Shown here: piece after piece, positions 60,481-64,000 of the stretch
Layout: every line of letters begins with the position of its first letter
How positions within the stretch are numbered: the first letter of the stretch is position 1
Assembly: GCA_024036415.1 (NCBI GenBank)
Contig: JAMWET010000765.1
Location: 124,001-188,000, forward strand
Direction: 5' to 3'
Source of the DNA: Prochilodus magdalenae
Lineage: Eukaryota; Chordata; Actinopteri; Characiformes; Prochilodontidae
DNA length: 64,000 nt
Position numbers and translations under genes: made by a program
Notes under the pieces: model-generated
What the model was told of the DNA's origin: nothing
Database searches by the model: none
Seen by the model: only the letters and a program-made list of their open reading frames with translations

Positions 60481-60507
60481 TGCAACATTTTGGTTACTAC
60501 ATTCCCA

Positions 60508-60595
60508 GACAGTTCTAGACAGTTCCAAACAGTTCTCCAAAGTTCTATAGAACTATAGATGGTTCTATAAAGTTCTGGAGAGTTCTAGAAGCTAC
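60508..60595 (+). repeat. AGTTCTA short tandem repeat
   Basis: Six to eight irregular AGTTCTA/AGTTCCA units 10-14 bp apart. Confidence 0.75.
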
Positions 60596-60649
60596 TTGAA
60601 GTCTACTCAGCAATGAAGGTATCACAGATCTTCTGGATTTAAGAAGGAG

Positions 60650-61310
60650 TTAATAGAACACACTTAGAACCCAGGTAAGGGATTCCATGCAGGAAGCAGC
60701 TGTAAGAACGTTATTAAACTCCACAGAGTCCATGAAGAGACCCATATGGTCAGCCACCACATTATTGATAGGGCCCAAAGCGTGATAGGAAAACATTCCC
60801 CACACCATCACACCACCTCCACAAGCATGGACTGCTGACACAAGGCAGGTTGGGCCAGTGGATTCATGCTGTTGCCACTAAATTCTGACCCAGGCTATGT
60901 TCTTCTGGTCTTCAGCTGTCAAGCGTTGACACTGCAGCCTCAGCGTTCTGTTTTTGGCTCACAGAAGTAGAACCCTGAAGTGGTCTCCCTGCCGTTGCAG
61001 CCCATCTGCTTCTCTGCTCACCACAACTGTACAGAGTGGAGCCTTTGTCAGTTCGAACCCGTTTGCCACTCTCCGTCGACCTCTCTCATTTACAAGGCGT
61101 TTCCTTCCACAGAACTGCCACTCATCAGATGTTTCATTCTTTATTGCGCCATCTTGACTAACTCTAGAGCCTGCTGAGCATGAAAATCCCACGAGATAAT
61201 CAGTTATAGAAATACTCAGACCAGCCTGTCTGGCACCGACAACCATGCCACGGTCAAAAATTACTGACATTGCATTTTTCCTTCCAGTCTGAGAGGCAAT
61301 GCTCATATAA
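60650..61310 (-). pseudogene. Tc1-like transposase relic (family 5 type) with HTH
   Basis: The minus-strand ORF 60959-61306 (115 codons) gives the N-terminal half: FDRGMVVGARQAGLSIS with the first helices, then QFCGRKRLVNERGRRRVAN, matching the GRKR linker between the two helix-turn-helix units of this family. After a shift, ORF 60650-60841 reads ACGGGVMVWGMFSYHALGPI and ends before the second D. The D1 segment near 60860-60900 is reduced to an AWVRI-like remnant. Both D2 and E are missing. The closest relative in the window is 52.3-52.9 kb. Confidence 0.85.
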
Positions 61311-61699
61311 TGAGATTAAATCCCATGGATTTCCCCCCATGGTGAGTGAAGCACCTGGAGGAGGTAATGCTGAGGTTAGATCAGATTTAGCTCAGCTCAT
61401 CTCCTCACCTTTAAACCTGCTTCCAGTCCCTGACCTCACTCACCACACCCGCCCAGATGGCCTTCTGATGTAAGGGACCACACACACAGCATGGGCTGGA
61501 AGTCTAAAGCTCCAACTTGCAGGCAAACGAACCAGCTTTCAGCCTAGACAGCAAAGGATGGCTCGCATTCAGATCTTGGGCATTCTTCTAACGCGTAAAC
61601 GTTTTTTGGAGTCACTACGTTTTGATGAAGGTGTTGAGCTTAATTCAACCAGATTTTGCCATCTCTACCAATCGGCAGAGGTATGTTCACTAGAAGGCA
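61311..61699. other. No gene recognised
   Basis: Nothing identified. Confidence 0.5.
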
Positions 61700-62195
61700 C
61701 TGAGCCTTTCACTGTCCGTGCTATTAGACACTCTCCTACCTTGCTGGTCCGCCTTGTAGGTGTACAGTCAGAGATGATAACTCATCTGCTGCTGCACAGT
61801 GCAGTGTTGATCATCCTCTAGTCCTTCATCAGTGGTCACAGGACGTTGCCCACAGGACCCTGCTCACAGGATTCTGTTGATCGGATAGTTTTGGTTGGTG
61901 GACGATTCTCAGTCCAGCATCGACACTGAGGTGTGCAGCAGCAGTACTGTGTCTGATCCACTCACACCAGCACAACACACACTAACACACCACCACCACA
62001 TCAGTGTCACTGCACTGTCTACAGTACATGCTCTCTGGTTGTCTTATGGGGGTCCTGACCATTGAAGAACAGGGTAATAAAGTGAAACAGATGGACTACA
62101 GTTTGGAACTATAGAACTACAGAGTGTCCTACATGGCCAGTGGAGCTGATAATAGGGACAGTGAGTGTCGATACTAGACTAGGAGCTAGTAAAAC
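61700..62195 (+). mobile_element. Teleost interspersed repeat T4, copy 4 (longest)
   Basis: Contains GTGCTATTAGACACTCTCCT, CAGTCAGAGATGATAACTCA, TTCATCAGTGGTCACAGGAC, TTTTGGTTGGTGGACGATTC, GTCTGATCCACTCACACCA, CCATTGAAGAACAGGG, CAGATGGACTACAG and GGAGCTGATAATAGGGACAG. The series covers more of the consensus than the other three copies. No ORF; whether the family is a SINE or MITE is not resolved here. Confidence 0.8.
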
Positions 62196-63336
62196 AAATC
62201 ATGTTCGCCTAAAGGACTCATTTCACCCCTGTGTCTGTTTCTCCTCATAACGGAAACAGAGGCAATTGAAAACACAGTCAGTGGACACGTCTATGCTCCA
62301 GATCAGACACAGGACCAGCTTTCGTCCACCAGTGGAGAGTGTGTTTGGTTCGGTTGGCAAGGATCGCTGTCTCCCCATCACTTAGGTGATTTGAAGAGGG
62401 ATAATGCTCAACCCCTCTAAAGCCTTCTTCCTGAAGCACACACAAACACACAGAGAGAGGGAAAGGGTCTGAACCCTGGGTGAACCCTTGGTGCTATGAT
62501 AGCCATCAGCCAGGGCGAGGGAACACAGAACGAATGTATTATTAAAAGGCCATCTGTTTAGCTTCACACAATCTGATACGCTGTAGCCCAGTTCCACCTG
62601 TGTCCAAACACTGTACCCATCTCTGCCTGCCTGGGACTCCAACATAGAACAGACCTCCCTTCCATTCAGGGCCGTGTCAACCAGGATTTACCTTCAGGAT
62701 TACACCGTTACATCCTAGTCTCTCTGGGAAAAGTTGTCCAAATCTGTCCATATTCCATCATATCACGACGGAGGCCTTTTCACTCTTACCAACAGCGTGA
62801 GGAAAGATTGATTTTGCCTCGGTTTGCTTAAAACAACACAGGCCTACGTGCATACTTTATCAACATGCTTATGCAAAAAAGAGGCAGAAGAAAAAACGAA
62901 AGGTCTCCGTAAACAGCTTGAAGCTTTTTGGGCCTCCGTTGTCTCCAGGCAACAGCGAGCAAGAGCTGCGTGCCGTTGGCGTGGGCGGGCCGCTCATTAG
63001 AGAAGGCTTGTTTTCTTATCTGGGCGAGCTGGAGCCAGGGCGGAATGGCTATGGAAATTAACCCCTTCTTCAGAAATGGGCGAGCTGTAATCTCCAAAGC
63101 ATGTCCATTTTCGAACGGGCCAGTTCATGCAAGGTTACGTGTCTGTGGGAAAGGGGGGAGAAATCTGAGTGGCTGGGAAGCATGCATGCATGCCCCCTTC
63201 CAGCTGTGCAACTCAGCTAAAGTGTTGGTCTGGAGGCCATGGCTAACGGGCTTCGGGATGTGAATAAACAAACGCAGAAATACCGTATACATCTGTAGAG
63301 AATGAAGCATGGAAGAAAGTAGCAGAGATACTGCTG
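62196..63336. other. No gene recognised
   Basis: ORF 62928-63263 (111 codons, plus) overlaps minus ORF 62828-63097; neither has a recognisable domain. Confidence 0.5.
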
Positions 63337-63400
63337 GGGTCTCTGAGGAGTTGGGTCACTCGATAGCTAGCTAGGTTAGCCAGCATGTTCACCAGCCAAT
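63337..63400 (+). repeat. Direct duplicate with GATAGCTAGCTAGGTTAGCC, copy 1
   Basis: GTCTCTGAGGAGTTGGGTCA, CTCGATAGCTAGCTAGG, TTAGCCAGCATG. Partner at 63916-63970. Confidence 0.8.
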
Positions 63401-63915
63401 ATGCTTTCAAAACCAGCTAGCTTTCCTGAACCTTGTACACGCCCACACACCACAATGTGAGTGGCACCTCAAACACACCCACAAGAGACAAACTGCGCAG
63501 GGAGGTAAGCAATGGTGTAGTACTAGGTCACACTAGGAGGCAATGGACAAGCAACAATGATTAAAGCTTATGGGAGTACAAGAATTTGTAGTTCAATATA
63601 TAAGAACATGCGACAAAGTCACAAGGTGAGTATTTTCTCACGGACTCTATGCCAACTAGCAATTCTAAGCATTAGAACACAGTGACAATGCTAAACGACT
63701 GGTACCAAGAAATATTTCCAGACAAAAATACCATAGGCATGCAGGGAGTCCCCAGCCTTCTGCACATCTCACAGCTTTTAGTTCTTAACCAGCACTATGC
63801 TTTGTCCAGTTTCTCAGCGGTGTGGTGGTGAACATGGAGGAGAAGCTCCTAACCGCTGTTTCTTCTCTCCAACGTTTATATGATACATCTTTTACATAGT
63901 AGAAGATATTGTTAG

Positions 63916-63970
63916 TGTCTCTGGTGAGTTAGGTCACTTGATAGCTAGCTAGGTTAGCCAGTATGCTAAC
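63916..63970 (+). repeat. Direct duplicate with GATAGCTAGCTAGGTTAGCC, copy 2
   Basis: GTCTCTGGTGAGTTAGGTCA, CTTGATAGCTAGCTAGG, TTAGCCAGTATG; about 580 bp after copy 1, same strand. Confidence 0.8.
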
Positions 63971-64000
63971 TTATTCCTCTTTTGCCCCAGTTTTATAGAT

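Overview
This 64 kb window looks like gene-free (intergenic or deep intronic) DNA from a teleost fish. The evidence is a dense mix of degenerate Tc1/mariner-like transposons, hAT-type palindromic MITEs, fish-type retroposon 3' ends, AT, CA and GA microsatellites, and short-period satellites. Several interspersed repeats are ones I associate with otophysan fishes (characins, catfishes, cyprinids), but species cannot be fixed from sequence alone. I found no host coding exon, rRNA gene or canonical tRNA gene that I can support. Every recognisable protein signature belongs to a broken transposase; the other ORFs are short, featureless, or translations of simple repeats.

Layout. 0.8-3 kb: two opposite copies of a deletion-derivative Tc1-like family (called Tc1-delta here), which recurs at 11.5, 15.8, 22.1, 24.5, 35.8, 46.1 and 58 kb. 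4.5-5.7 kb: a hAT-type MITE with 8-bp target duplication, followed by a tandem array of MITE plus flank. 6.9-7.3 kb: a minisatellite of palindromic units with scattered relatives to 9.4 kb. 10.5-11.2 kb: two fish retroelement tails. 12.1-13 and 17.9-18.9 kb: a second Tc1 family; the 18 kb copy keeps a 173-residue catalytic-domain ORF. 14.35-14.95 kb: a tetranucleotide array apparently grown from a retroposon tail. 20.9-21.8 kb: a third Tc1 family on the minus strand. 23-23.8 and 27.5-28 kb: two arrays of one 54-bp satellite with different higher-order periods. 32.2-33 and 44-44.8 kb: long purine-biased simple repeats. 36.7-37.3 and 40.05-40.3 kb: Tc1 pieces with DDE motifs. 39.26-39.93 kb: an AT-rich foldback palindrome of about 668 bp. 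43, 52.4 and 60.7-61.3 kb: further Tc1 relics. 56.2, 41.5 and 20 kb: another repeat with a helix-turn-helix-like reading. 57.7-58 kb: a compound (TA)n/(CATA)n tract. 61.7-62.2 kb: the longest copy of a four-copy interspersed repeat.

Nothing here amounts to a working gene system. The most unusual items are the Tc1 family that spread after losing two of its three catalytic residues, the foldback element, the paired satellites with distinct higher-order structure, and the tandemly duplicated hAT MITE. All coordinates of repeats are by eye and approximate to a few tens of bases unless a terminal motif is given.
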